From contig NZ_MCIF01000002.1 of NCBI RefSeq assembly GCF_003268475.1, positions 5,827,696-5,891,695 of the forward strand: DNA of 64,000 bases. Reading direction: 5' to 3'. The DNA comes from Thermogemmatispora tikiterensis (GTDB lineage: Bacteria > Chloroflexota > Ktedonobacteria > Ktedonobacterales > Ktedonobacteraceae). Numbering within the stretch: position 1 is the stretch's first letter; every line of letters begins with the position of its first letter. Of this stretch, positions 6,955 to 15,400 are shown piece by piece. Both the position numbers and the translations under genes were made by a program. A model generated the notes under the pieces. It was not told where the DNA came from and did not search any database. It saw nothing but the letters and a program-made list of their open reading frames with translations.

Positions 6955-8428
6955 GCGCCTGGCTCTGCCACTGAGCGTCACCTTGATGGAGGCCCAGCCG
7001 ACCAGTGCGCTACTCCTTGTGGCTGCAAAGCTCTTGGAAGGCAGGCCGTTATTGCCCTTGCTTCTCTTCCCACAAAGCGACTGGCTGGCCTTTCTTGGGG
7101 GGCTGATTCTGCTCTGGTGGGCGCGCTCTGTCGAAGTCTGGACTGAACAACGGCCAGCGCGCCAGCGCTGGCGCGCTCCGGCCAGACTGCTGCCCTTGGC
7201 ACTGGCTCTGGGAGGTGTTTGGGGACCACTGCTGCCACAGCTACTGGTGGGCCGATTCCTGGTCGATTTTTCCCTGGCTGCCTTGCTCCTCGTCTGGCTC
7301 TGGCGCCGGGCTTTGGCGCGGGCCCGTCTCGGCTTTGAGCATGAAGCGCTGACGCGCTCCTTCCGCCTGGGTTTCCTGGCGCTGCTGGCTAGCCTGATGC
7401 TGGCCCTATTGGCCCCCTGGCGCGACCTGCTGGCCGTCCTCAGTCTGACGCTGCCACTCTTCTTCTTCTCTGGCCTGCTGACGCTCTCGCTGGCACGTCT
7501 GAGCACGATTCGCCGCCAGCGTCTGCGTCGCGCCGGGGATACGGGCGCCGTTGCTGATCCGACACGCCCCTGGCTGCTGGCTTTGGCCCTCCTCTCTCTC
7601 CTGATCCTGCTGCTGGTAGCCCTTCTGGAGACAATCTTTTCGTTCGTTACGTTTCAGGCCGCGATCACGCTGCTCACTCCTGTTGTCGCCAGGGCCTGGG
7701 ATTGGGTAAGCGAGGTCCTCCTCTGGCTCATCGTCCTCATCCTGACGCCTTTCTTCGATCTCTTTGCTCTTGTCGTGGCCGCAGTGCGTCGTGAAGGACC
7801 GGCCTCCGCTCCCGTCCTGATTTCGCCAGCGACTCTGCGCCGCCAGTTGCTGACACAGCAAGGACAGAGCCATCTCTCTGTGCCGCCGCTCCTTCTCATG
7901 GGTGGGCGTCTGCTCTTGCTTCTCCTGATCATCGGCGGTCTCCTCTGGCTTGTAATCCGCGTTGTCCATCTTGGACGCTGGCAATCCCTTGTACCCGAGG
8001 TCGAGGAGGAACGCGAGATGCTCAATCCGCTGGCACTCCTCGGCGAACGTCTGAGACAGAGGCGGGGTCAGCGTCGAAGGCGAGTCTTGATAGAGCCGCT
8101 GCCACCAACCTCGCTGCGCTGGCTCTACCGGGCCTGGCTGCAGGATCTGGCTGCCCGTGATCGGACATGGGTACGTCATCCAGCAGAAACGCCACAAGAA
8201 TATCTGGCGCGCCTTCGCACTTCGCTTCCGGCAACGACCTCAACTCAGCAATTGGTAGAGTTCGGGGACCAGCTCACGCAAGCGTACCTGCCCGAGCGCT
8301 ACGGCGGTCAACCCGCTGAAGCGGGACGACTGGCAGCTCTCCGGCAATCCTGGAAGAAACTGCACACTTCCCTCTCGACCCGAGGCGGTCGATTTGATGA
8401 TCGACAGAAAAGCGAAGGTCCATCTTAA
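6875..8428 (+). CDS. Polytopic membrane protein with C-terminal DUF4129
   Basis: 517 residues with about eight or nine hydrophobic segments (for example near residues 55-75, 95-125, 165-210, 225-290 and 340-360). The cytoplasmic C-terminal domain contains LRWLYRAWLQDLAARDRTW and TPQEYLARL near residues 414-445, the DUF4129 signature found in TgpA-type proteins. No transglutaminase catalytic domain is visible, so it corresponds only to the membrane and tail parts of that family. The ATG at 6875 lies 7 bases after AGGAG and overlaps the DUF58 gene by 80 bases; a later in-frame ATG is at 6986. Together MoxR, DUF58 and this protein form the usual three-gene set. Confidence 0.75.
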   Translation: MSCSRWLIWRRGGERHHSPGSPSSWLERLALPLSVTLMEAQPTSALLLVAAKLLEGRPLLPLLLFPQSDWLAFLGGLILLWWARSVEVWTEQRPARQRWRAPARLLPLALALGGVWGPLLPQLLVGRFLVDFSLAALLLVWLWRRALARARLGFEHEALTRSFRLGFLALLASLMLALLAPWRDLLAVLSLTLPLFFFSGLLTLSLARLSTIRRQRLRRAGDTGAVADPTRPWLLALALLSLLILLLVALLETIFSFVTFQAAITLLTPVVARAWDWVSEVLLWLIVLILTPFFDLFALVVAAVRREGPASAPVLISPATLRRQLLTQQGQSHLSVPPLLLMGGRLLLLLLIIGGLLWLVIRVVHLGRWQSLVPEVEEEREMLNPLALLGERLRQRRGQRRRRVLIEPLPPTSLRWLYRAWLQDLAARDRTWVRHPAETPQEYLARLRTSLPATTSTQQLVEFGDQLTQAYLPERYGGQPAEAGRLAALRQSWKKLHTSLSTRGGRFDDRQKSEGPS

Positions 8429-8449
8429 CGGATCGTAGTCGACCTGGGA

Positions 8450-8464
8450 GCTGGCAGCGCCAGC
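8450..8464. terminator. Hairpin between converging operons
   Basis: GCTGGC, AGC, GCCAGC forms a compact hairpin in the 154-base gap between two convergent genes. A second perfect inverted repeat, GGAGCTGA (8586-8593) with TCAGCTCC (8605-8612), lies in the 3' end of the rhamnosidase gene. Neither has a T run, so a terminator role is only suggested. Confidence 0.3.
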
Positions 8465-8582
8465 GCATGGACGGCAGTAGGGGGGAGAACCGGCAGAGGG
8501 CCGGGCCCAGGTGAGCAGGCGGCGCGAAGAAAGGCCGCCCATCTCTACCTGTGCTCGGCCCTGGGTGGCTCACGGCTCCAGT

Positions 8583-11297
8583 CTAGGAGCTGACGGAGTC
8601 CGCCTCAGCTCCAGCAGGATAGGGTAGGCGCCAGCGATGGGTACCGCTGCCCACCTCGGCAGCGGGCTGCTGGCGGCCCGGCAGGATGATGCTGGCTGTC
8701 GTGTTGGGCGGGACCACGACCGTCAGCTCAAAGAGACCATCGACAAGCTGCCAGCGGACTTCCGCCTGACCGTAGGGGGTACGCAGGCGAGCCTCAGCTC
8801 TGGTCAGGCCGCCGCCCGGCAGCGGGCGCACCAACAGCCGGCGATAGCCCGGTGCCGCGGGCGCCAGACCTGCAACCGTACGATGCAACCAGTCGGCCAC
8901 CGAGCCGAGAGCATAGTGGTTAAAGGAAGTCATCTCGCCAGGATTGACCGAACCATCGGGCAGCAGGCTGTCCCAGCGCTCCCAAACGGTTGTTGCTCCC
9001 ATTGTGACCGGATAAAGCCAGGAAGGACACTCACGCTGCAGCAGCAGGCGGAAAGCAGCCTCAGCGGCTCCAACACTGCAGAGCGCATCACAGAGCAAGG
9101 GTGTGCCGACAAACCCTGTGCACAGGTGATAGTCCTCAGCCTGCACCAGCTCCACCAGGCGCCGGCCCGCAGCCTGACGCAGCTCCTCATTCTCCAGCAG
9201 GTTGAATTGCAAGGCCAGGGCGTAGACAGTAGGGGCATCGCTGAAGATGCGCCCATCGGGGCTAACGTAGGCTTGTCGGAAAGCTGCCCGCACCTGGGCG
9301 GCCAGCTCTCGATAGCGCGCCTCCTCCGCGCGCAGGCCCAGCACACCCGCCGTCAGCGAGACGATCTCGGCTGAGCGAGCAAAGTAGGCCGTTGCCAGAA
9401 CCTCTGGCGCCGCGCGCGCCGCCGCTGGCTTCTCTGGCGGGGCCGCCGGATCAAGCCAGTCGCCGAATTGAAAGCTCCCACGCCACAGATGTTCCGCGCC
9501 GGCCAACCGATCGATCAGATCGACCCAGGCCCGCATACTGGGAAATTGCCGCCTCAGCAGCTCGCTATCGCCATAGCGTTGGTAGAGCGTCCACGGCACC
9601 AGCACAGCGGCATCACCCCAGGCTGCCACCGGCAGCAGTCGCCCCTCTGGCAGAGCTGGGATGCGCCGCAAAATATCGGGCACCACGAATGGGACAATGC
9701 CCTCCGGCGTCTGCTCGCTGGCCAGATCGCGCAGCCAGGAAGAGAGAAAACCGGCGCAATCGTAGAGGAAACAGGCCGTCGGCGCAAAGATCTGAATGTC
9801 GCCTGTCCAGCCGAGGCGCTCATCGCGCTGGGGGCAGTCGGTCGGAATAGACAGGAAGTTGCCGCGCATGCTCCAGACGACATTGTCATGGAAGCGGTTG
9901 AGCAGCGGCTCCGAGCAGCTGAACCAGCCCGTGCGCTCCAGATCAGAGTGACAGATCACCGCCTGGATGTCATCAGCCTGCAGCGAGCCGGGCCAGCCCT
10001 TGACCTCGGCATAGCGGAAGCCGTGGAAGGTAAAGCGCGGCTCCCAGATCTCAAGGCCGCCGCCGCGCAGAATGTAGCGATCGGTCGCCCGAGCGGTGCG
10101 CAACGGGCGGGTGCACAGCTCGCCCTCCTGGAGAATCTCGGCGTGACGCAGCGTAATCTGTTGCCCTGCCTCGCCGCGCACACGCAGGCGCAGCCGCCCA
10201 ACCACATTCTGCCCGAAATCGAGGATCGTGCGCCCGCTCGGGGAGGTTAAGATGGCCTGCGGCGCCAGGAGGGCGATGCGTCGCACTGGTGGCCCCTCGG
10301 GGGCGGCCAGCCGTGTCAGGTCCCACTCCAGCAGACGCACATCTTGCCAGGCGCGATCGTCGTAGCCCGGTTCAGACCAGCCGTCCTGTTCCAGGCGCGC
10401 ATCATACTCCTCGCCATCGTAGAGGTCGCTGGCGCGGATAGGGCCAGTGCTGGCGCGCCAGCTCAGATCGGTGACGACGCGCTCACAGCGTCCATCGGCG
10501 TAGTATAGCTCTAGCTGGGCCAGCAGCCCCAGACGCTCGCCATAGAGATTACGCCCTCCGCCGTGAAAGCCGAGGCGCCCACGAAACCAGCCGTCGCCCA
10601 CGATCGCCCCGATAGCGTTGCGCCCCTCGTGCAAGAGCGCCGTCACATCAAAGGTCTGGTAAAGCAGGCGCTGATCGTAGCTCGTCCAGCCGGGGGCCAG
10701 CACCTGATCGCCGACAACCTGCCCATTCAAGTGAGCCTCATAAACGCCAAGGGCTGTGATGTAGAGGCGGGCCGCCGCCAGCCCTGGCGCCACCTCGAAC
10801 TCGCGGCGCAGGAATGGCGCCGGTTGCGGGCGCGTCGTATCCTCATCCCAGTCGGGTGTAATAAAGCGCGCCTCCCAGTCGGAAGGCTGCAGCAGCCCAG
10901 CCTCCAACGTGACCGGCGCGCTCCAGGGCGAGCGGCTACCATCCTGCCCCTCGACACGCACCCGCACCTGTAAACGCTGCCGCGAGTGCAGGGGAGCAAA
11001 GGGCCAGGGCACCAGCACCGACTCAGCCGAGCGCAGCAGGCCGCTGCTCGCCCAGAGCTGGCCAGCGGCGTCATACGCCTCGATCTCATAGCCAGCCTGA
11101 CGCCAGGCGGGACGCTCCGTCTCGACCATCCAGCTCAGGCGGGGGCGCTCGGCACCCAGGCCCAGGACCTCCGACTCTGTATGATATTCAATCCGGACTC
11201 GACGGATGTACAGCGCCGCCTCTCTCTCTGCTCTAATCTCGGCGCCAGCGGCCTGCGCCGGATCGTGTTCGTACTGATCTCCTTCGCGATCGGTCAT
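8583..11297 (-). CDS. Alpha-L-rhamnosidase, GH78
   Basis: 904 residues without a signal peptide, so probably cytoplasmic. The order is typical of GH78: an N-terminal beta-sandwich with fibronectin-like part, the rhamnosidase N domain (LNGQVVGDQVLAPGWTSYDQ, GDGWFRGRLGF), then the alpha/alpha barrel with the family motif DCPQRDERLGWTGD near residue 485 and WGDAAVLVPWTLYQRYGD, and a C-terminal beta domain. It hydrolyses terminal alpha-L-rhamnose from glycosides, flavonoids or pectin fragments. The ATG lies 5-6 bases after AAGGAG. It is the last gene of an operon with a sugar ABC importer, so it probably acts on imported rhamnosides. Confidence 0.93.
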   Translation of the reverse strand: MTDREGDQYEHDPAQAAGAEIRAEREAALYIRRVRIEYHTESEVLGLGAERPRLSWMVETERPAWRQAGYEIEAYDAAGQLWASSGLLRSAESVLVPWPFAPLHSRQRLQVRVRVEGQDGSRSPWSAPVTLEAGLLQPSDWEARFITPDWDEDTTRPQPAPFLRREFEVAPGLAAARLYITALGVYEAHLNGQVVGDQVLAPGWTSYDQRLLYQTFDVTALLHEGRNAIGAIVGDGWFRGRLGFHGGGRNLYGERLGLLAQLELYYADGRCERVVTDLSWRASTGPIRASDLYDGEEYDARLEQDGWSEPGYDDRAWQDVRLLEWDLTRLAAPEGPPVRRIALLAPQAILTSPSGRTILDFGQNVVGRLRLRVRGEAGQQITLRHAEILQEGELCTRPLRTARATDRYILRGGGLEIWEPRFTFHGFRYAEVKGWPGSLQADDIQAVICHSDLERTGWFSCSEPLLNRFHDNVVWSMRGNFLSIPTDCPQRDERLGWTGDIQIFAPTACFLYDCAGFLSSWLRDLASEQTPEGIVPFVVPDILRRIPALPEGRLLPVAAWGDAAVLVPWTLYQRYGDSELLRRQFPSMRAWVDLIDRLAGAEHLWRGSFQFGDWLDPAAPPEKPAAARAAPEVLATAYFARSAEIVSLTAGVLGLRAEEARYRELAAQVRAAFRQAYVSPDGRIFSDAPTVYALALQFNLLENEELRQAAGRRLVELVQAEDYHLCTGFVGTPLLCDALCSVGAAEAAFRLLLQRECPSWLYPVTMGATTVWERWDSLLPDGSVNPGEMTSFNHYALGSVADWLHRTVAGLAPAAPGYRRLLVRPLPGGGLTRAEARLRTPYGQAEVRWQLVDGLFELTVVVPPNTTASIILPGRQQPAAEVGSGTHRWRLPYPAGAEADSVSS

Positions 11298-11374
11298 GGT
11301 TGCTCCTTACAGACACAGAGATTGCAGCAGCGGAAGGGCAGCGACCGCGAGCTGCTCACTCGCTTACTTGCGGC

Positions 11375-12319
11375 TTAACCCTTGAGAGCGCCAGCGGTCA
11401 GCCCCTTGATCACACGCTGATTCAGCAGCAGGTAGAGCAGCAACGTCGGGAAGACCGCCAGACTCACCGCGGCGAACGTCGGCCCCCAGGCCACCTGTCC
11501 ATACTGGCCGGTGAAGTTCAGCAGACCCGTCTGAATGGTGCGCAGCTGATCGTTGCTGATAAAGGTCAGCGAGAAAAGCAGGTCATTCCAGAGAAAGAAG
11601 AACTGTACCAGGGCCACCGTCACCAAACCATTGCTCACCAGCGGCACCGCCACGCGCAAAAACAATTGCACAAGACCCGCTCCATCGAGAATAGCCGCTT
11701 CCAGCAGCTCGCGCGGGATAGCCTTGAAGTAGCCGGCCATCAGAAAGACCGTCAGTGGCAGCCCGAAGCCCGTATACGTAATGATCAAGGCCCAGCGTGT
11801 ATCGATCAAGTCCAGATGAAAATAGATCGTAAACAGGGGCAGCAGCAGAATCTGCAGCGGGACCATAATACCCGCCAGGAAGAGCAACAGCACGAGATTG
11901 CGCCCACGCCAGCGCATAACCTCCAGCGCGAAGCCGGCGGGCACACTCAGGGCCAGGATCAGCGCCAACGCCGGAAAGACAGTCAGCACGCTGTTGAGAA
12001 AGTAGAGGCCGATATTGCCGGTGGTCCAGGCCTCGACATAGTTCTGCCAGTGCAGGCCCGCGGGCAAGGCCCACAGCGGCCTGAGCGAGAACTCCGCGTC
12101 CTCCTTAAACGAAGAGAGCAGCAGCCAAATCAGTGGATAGATCTCGATCGTCAGGAGCAGCAACAGGAGGAGGCGCACAGGAAGGCGCCGTAGCCAGGAC
12201 AGACGGCGTCGGCGCGGCTGACGCTGGGAGCGACTCCGCGGCGACCAGCGAGCTACGCGGGTGAAAACAGGGGCCGGAGCAGGCCGGGACGATCTGGCAG
12301 CCACATCAGAGCGCATCAT
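11375..12319 (-). CDS. Carbohydrate ABC transporter permease, MalG type
   Basis: 314 residues. A positively charged N-terminal tail of about 55 residues is followed by six membrane helices. The EAA loop that contacts the ATPase is visible as AIPRELLEAAILDGAGLVQL. It follows the MalF-type permease by about 120 bases and precedes the rhamnosidase by 77 bases. The ATG lies 9 bases after GGGAGG; a second ATG follows immediately. It is part of a CUT1-type importer whose ATPase is not encoded nearby, a common situation when one shared ATPase serves several importers. Confidence 0.9.
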   Translation of the reverse strand: MMRSDVAARSSRPAPAPVFTRVARWSPRSRSQRQPRRRRLSWLRRLPVRLLLLLLLTIEIYPLIWLLLSSFKEDAEFSLRPLWALPAGLHWQNYVEAWTTGNIGLYFLNSVLTVFPALALILALSVPAGFALEVMRWRGRNLVLLLFLAGIMVPLQILLLPLFTIYFHLDLIDTRWALIITYTGFGLPLTVFLMAGYFKAIPRELLEAAILDGAGLVQLFLRVAVPLVSNGLVTVALVQFFFLWNDLLFSLTFISNDQLRTIQTGLLNFTGQYGQVAWGPTFAAVSLAVFPTLLLYLLLNQRVIKGLTAGALKG

Positions 12320-12438
12320 TGAAAACGGCCTCCCTCTTTAGTCTGTTTCTTCCCTGTCTATCTCTTGCCTTGCAACAACATTGAAACTGGCGCAGGTCCT
12401 TAAACCAGAAGATAGGCTGGCTAGCTGATAAGCGCGGC

Positions 12439-13323
12439 TCAGGCCACATCGCGGCGCGCTGAGCCAAAGATCACGATGGTCACCATCAGGCTGAGCACAG
12501 CCAGCGCCATTGCCAGAGTACTGCCGTAGCCGTACTGGCCATAAGAAAAAGCGGTGTTGAACATATAGAGCGTCAGCGGCGTAGTAGCCTGGCCGGGGCC
12601 GCCCCCTGTCAGGGCCAGGATGCTGTCGAAGACCTTCAGAGTTCCATTGATGCTGAAGATCAGGGCTGAGAGCAGGATCGGCAGCAGCAGCGGTAGAATC
12701 ACGTGCCAGACGAGACGCAGGCCGGAGGCGCCATCGACGCGCGCGGCCTCGATCAGCTCGGCGGGGATCTCCACCAGGCCGGCATAGAGCAGCACCGCGT
12801 AGAACCCCATCGCGCGCCAGATATCCATGAGAGCCAGCACCCAGAAGGCCGTTGATCCCTGACCGAGCCAGGCTTGAATCCAGCCGTCAAGATGCAGCAA
12901 CGCCAGCCCGGCATTCACCAGGCCATATTGCGGGGCAATGGCGAAGATCTTAGCGAAGAGCTGGGCCACGGCCACCGTCGGTAAGACCACGGGAAAGAAA
13001 ACCAGCGTACGCACCAGGGCCGAGGCCCGGCGCAGATAGAACACATAGAGCAAAGCCAGCAGCAGGCCAAGCATGATCTGACCAGCCGTTACTGTCACGG
13101 CGTACTTCAGCGTAAAGACCAGGGCCTGCCAGAAAGCCGCATCGCTCAGAAGCTGACGGTAGTTCTGCAGCCCGACGAAATGGAAACCGCCGATAACATT
13201 GCCCTCGAAGAAGGTATAGACCAGCGACCAGACGATTGGCAACAACACCACGCCACTATAGACCAGTAGAGCCGGTCCCATCAGGAGCACAATCGCCCGC
13301 CGGTTGTGCAAGATCTGTTCCAT
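12439..13323 (-). CDS. Carbohydrate ABC transporter permease, MalF/UgpA type
   Basis: 294 residues with six predicted helices and the EAA loop EIPAELIEAARVDGASGLRL. It lacks the extra periplasmic loop of enteric MalF. It lies between the solute-binding protein (240 bases upstream) and the MalG-type permease. The upstream gap contains GC-rich hairpins that could reduce read-through from the more abundant binding protein, but none has a clear T run. The start codon follows GGGAG by about 11 bases. Confidence 0.9.
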   Translation of the reverse strand: MEQILHNRRAIVLLMGPALLVYSGVVLLPIVWSLVYTFFEGNVIGGFHFVGLQNYRQLLSDAAFWQALVFTLKYAVTVTAGQIMLGLLLALLYVFYLRRASALVRTLVFFPVVLPTVAVAQLFAKIFAIAPQYGLVNAGLALLHLDGWIQAWLGQGSTAFWVLALMDIWRAMGFYAVLLYAGLVEIPAELIEAARVDGASGLRLVWHVILPLLLPILLSALIFSINGTLKVFDSILALTGGGPGQATTPLTLYMFNTAFSYGQYGYGSTLAMALAVLSLMVTIVIFGSARRDVA

Positions 13324-13564
13324 ACGGAGAGCACTCCCTTTCTCTCTCTTGCTTGCTTCTCCCTGTTAGGGCCTAGTCCAGGAGCCGAGGATGGCTGTCT
13401 CTGGCGCGCAACGGTGGGAGGGAAGGCGCCGGGGCCTTGCCGCTGGCGGGCGAACAACCAGGCTGGAGAAGGGGCGTCCCCAGCCCGGATTGAATAAGGC
13501 AAGGTCCGGCGCCTCACAACGCGGCGCTCACACCAGGATCGCGCGCCTGCCGTGCAGAGGAAGA

Positions 13565-14902
13565 TTAGCCCTGGTCAAGCGCCTGCTGAATAGCGGCCAT
13601 GAAGTCCTGCGGCGACATCGCTCCGGTCACCAGGGGAGCCGCATTCTGCTGCGACAGAGTGGTGGCCTTGGTTGAGAAGAGGGCCTCGAACCAGAGCACC
13701 GGCTGCTTCACCTGGCTGATCAGATTGAGCACCAGCCGCGTCAAGGCCGGAACAGAGGCCGGCTGCTGATGAACGACGAAACCGGTGACGGCCCCTTCTT
13801 TCGCGAGCGCGACGTCGCCATAGTGGCGAGCGACGTAGGCCAACCAGTCGCCGGCGGCGCTGTTATACTTGGCCTGGTTGACAGAGGTCGTCTGGCCGGC
13901 GTTCATCGGGGCCTGGTCGCTGGTGCCGCTGCCGCCGGCCACCGTGGGGAAGGGGAAATAGCCGATGGTCTCGGCCCCAATCTTATTGCGGGCCGGATTG
14001 TTGAAGTCGCGCAAGGCCCAGCTACCCATGTAGAAGATGGCGGCCTTCCCCTGGAGGAAGAGATCTTCAGCGGGATCATAATCCAGCTCGGCGACGCCCT
14101 TCCCGAAATAGCCTTGCTTCCCCAGGCTGGCCACAGCCTGGGCTGCCTCAACGTAGCCAGCGTCGGTCAGCCTGGCCTGCCCGTTTTTGACGCGCAGCAG
14201 GGCCTCGGGGCCATACTTGCGGAAGAGGTAGTTGCCGATCAGGCGCGTCAAGGGCCAGCCCTGGATGCCCGAGGCGGCGAAGGGCTGAACGCCGTGCTGC
14301 TGCAATTGACCAGCCAGGCTCACCAGCTCGTCCCAGGTCTGCGGCGGCTGCAACCCATAGCGCGTGAAGATGCTCTTGTTGTACCAGAAGCCTTCGATAT
14401 TTAGCTCAAAGGGGAGAGCCAGCAGCTGATTGTTGAAGAGCTGTTTGACAATGGTAACAGCGGCGGGCACAAGCTGGTCCAGAACCCCCAGTTGTCGAAA
14501 GGCTGCCTCCAGATCGAGCACCTGGCCATTCTTCTGCAGTTGAAGCAAGGTATCGACGGGAGGACTGTTGTAGAGCAGAGGCAGGGCACCTTGCCCGGCC
14601 AGGAGCTGCACTTTCTGGTAGATATTCGTCTGAGCGACGTAGTCGACGGTGAAGCTAACGCCGGGGTGGGTCTTGGCGTAGTCGGTAGTGATGGTCTGCA
14701 GCACCAGGGGCCAACCGGTGCCAGCTTGCTGGACCGAGAGGAAGTGAACGGCGAGTGAGCCGGAGCCACTGCTCCCGCCTCCAGACTCGCCGCCACAGCC
14801 ACTCAGCAGAGCGGCCAATCCAAGTGTAGCGCCTCCAGCCAGGCGCACAAACTGGCGCCGATTCAGCAGGACCTTGGGGTCGCGATCGTCGGTGGTCTGC
14901 AT
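13565..14902 (-). CDS. Sugar ABC transporter solute-binding lipoprotein
   Basis: 445 residues of the extracellular solute-binding protein family 1. The N-terminus has the Tat-like stretch LNRRQFVRLAGGATLG and the lipobox LAALLSGC, so it is a lipoprotein on the outer face of the membrane, followed by a Gly/Ser linker. I chose the ATG at 14902, 9 bases after AGAGGAGGAT; a longer reading frame to 15088 would translate the pentamer repeat and is unlikely. With the two permeases and the rhamnosidase it makes a rhamnoside or oligosaccharide uptake operon. It diverges from the ROK regulator. Confidence 0.9.
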   Translation of the reverse strand: MQTTDDRDPKVLLNRRQFVRLAGGATLGLAALLSGCGGESGGGSSGSGSLAVHFLSVQQAGTGWPLVLQTITTDYAKTHPGVSFTVDYVAQTNIYQKVQLLAGQGALPLLYNSPPVDTLLQLQKNGQVLDLEAAFRQLGVLDQLVPAAVTIVKQLFNNQLLALPFELNIEGFWYNKSIFTRYGLQPPQTWDELVSLAGQLQQHGVQPFAASGIQGWPLTRLIGNYLFRKYGPEALLRVKNGQARLTDAGYVEAAQAVASLGKQGYFGKGVAELDYDPAEDLFLQGKAAIFYMGSWALRDFNNPARNKIGAETIGYFPFPTVAGGSGTSDQAPMNAGQTTSVNQAKYNSAAGDWLAYVARHYGDVALAKEGAVTGFVVHQQPASVPALTRLVLNLISQVKQPVLWFEALFSTKATTLSQQNAAPLVTGAMSPQDFMAAIQQALDQG

Positions 14903-14955
14903 AGGCGTCGATCCTCCTCTGGATTGCTGGCCCTCGTACTTGGGCCAGCGCATCT

Positions 14956-15000
14956 GCATTGCATCGCATCGCATTGCATCGCATCGCCTCACCTCGCGTC
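14956..15000. repeat. Pentanucleotide repeat GCAT(T/C) in the sugar-importer leader
   Basis: Nine consecutive 5-base units: GCATT, GCATC, GCATC, GCATT, GCATC, GCATC, then degenerate GCCTC, ACCTC and GCGTC. The run lies 54 bases upstream of the solute-binding protein start, presumably in its 5' untranslated leader. Length variation by slippage is possible. It is not inside the chosen coding region. Confidence 0.8.
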
Positions 15001-15335
15001 GGCAGGCAGACAAACGCTGGCTGGTTTTGGCTCGCCGTGGCTGGCTGCGGCCCCTCTCGCAGCAGCCTGGGCGGGCCTCCACTCGCACCGTACCCGTCGC
15101 CTTGGCTCAAGTGGGCCACGTTGCCCGCGCTCCTTCGCGCTCGGTGAGTTCGATCTGCCATGATGAGCGCGCTTCCTGGGTGTCCGGCCCGGCTGCCGTC
15201 ACTGGCAGGGCGGGCCTGCGCCACGCTCCTCTTCCTGGTGCTTCTCTGCTCGCTTACCAAACTTGCCCGCCCGCCGGCTGACAGGTTGGTTTCCTGATCG
15301 CCCGCCTCCCAGGGGTGGCCTCCGGCGCTGACAAG

Positions 15336-15352
15336 TTAAGTAAGTAACTTAA
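15336..15352. promoter_or_regulatory. Probable ROK-regulator operator
   Basis: TTAAGTAAGTAACTTAA is a 17-base palindrome with seven of eight pairs matching, AT-rich in a GC-rich gap between the divergent sugar operon and the ROK gene. A 9-base piece, TAACTTAAG, recurs at 15535-15543 inside the first part of the ROK reading frame. ROK regulators usually bind such palindromes; binding here is inferred. Confidence 0.55.
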
Positions 15353-15400
15353 GTAAAATAGGATTAGTAGATAGTATAGTCGGGTGCGGGGAGCTTGTCA

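Noticed and set aside
13565..15088. Longer start for the sugar-binding lipoprotein at 15088
   Set aside because: It would add 62 residues that translate the pentamer repeat in front of a normal signal peptide; the ATG at 14902 has a strong ribosome binding site.
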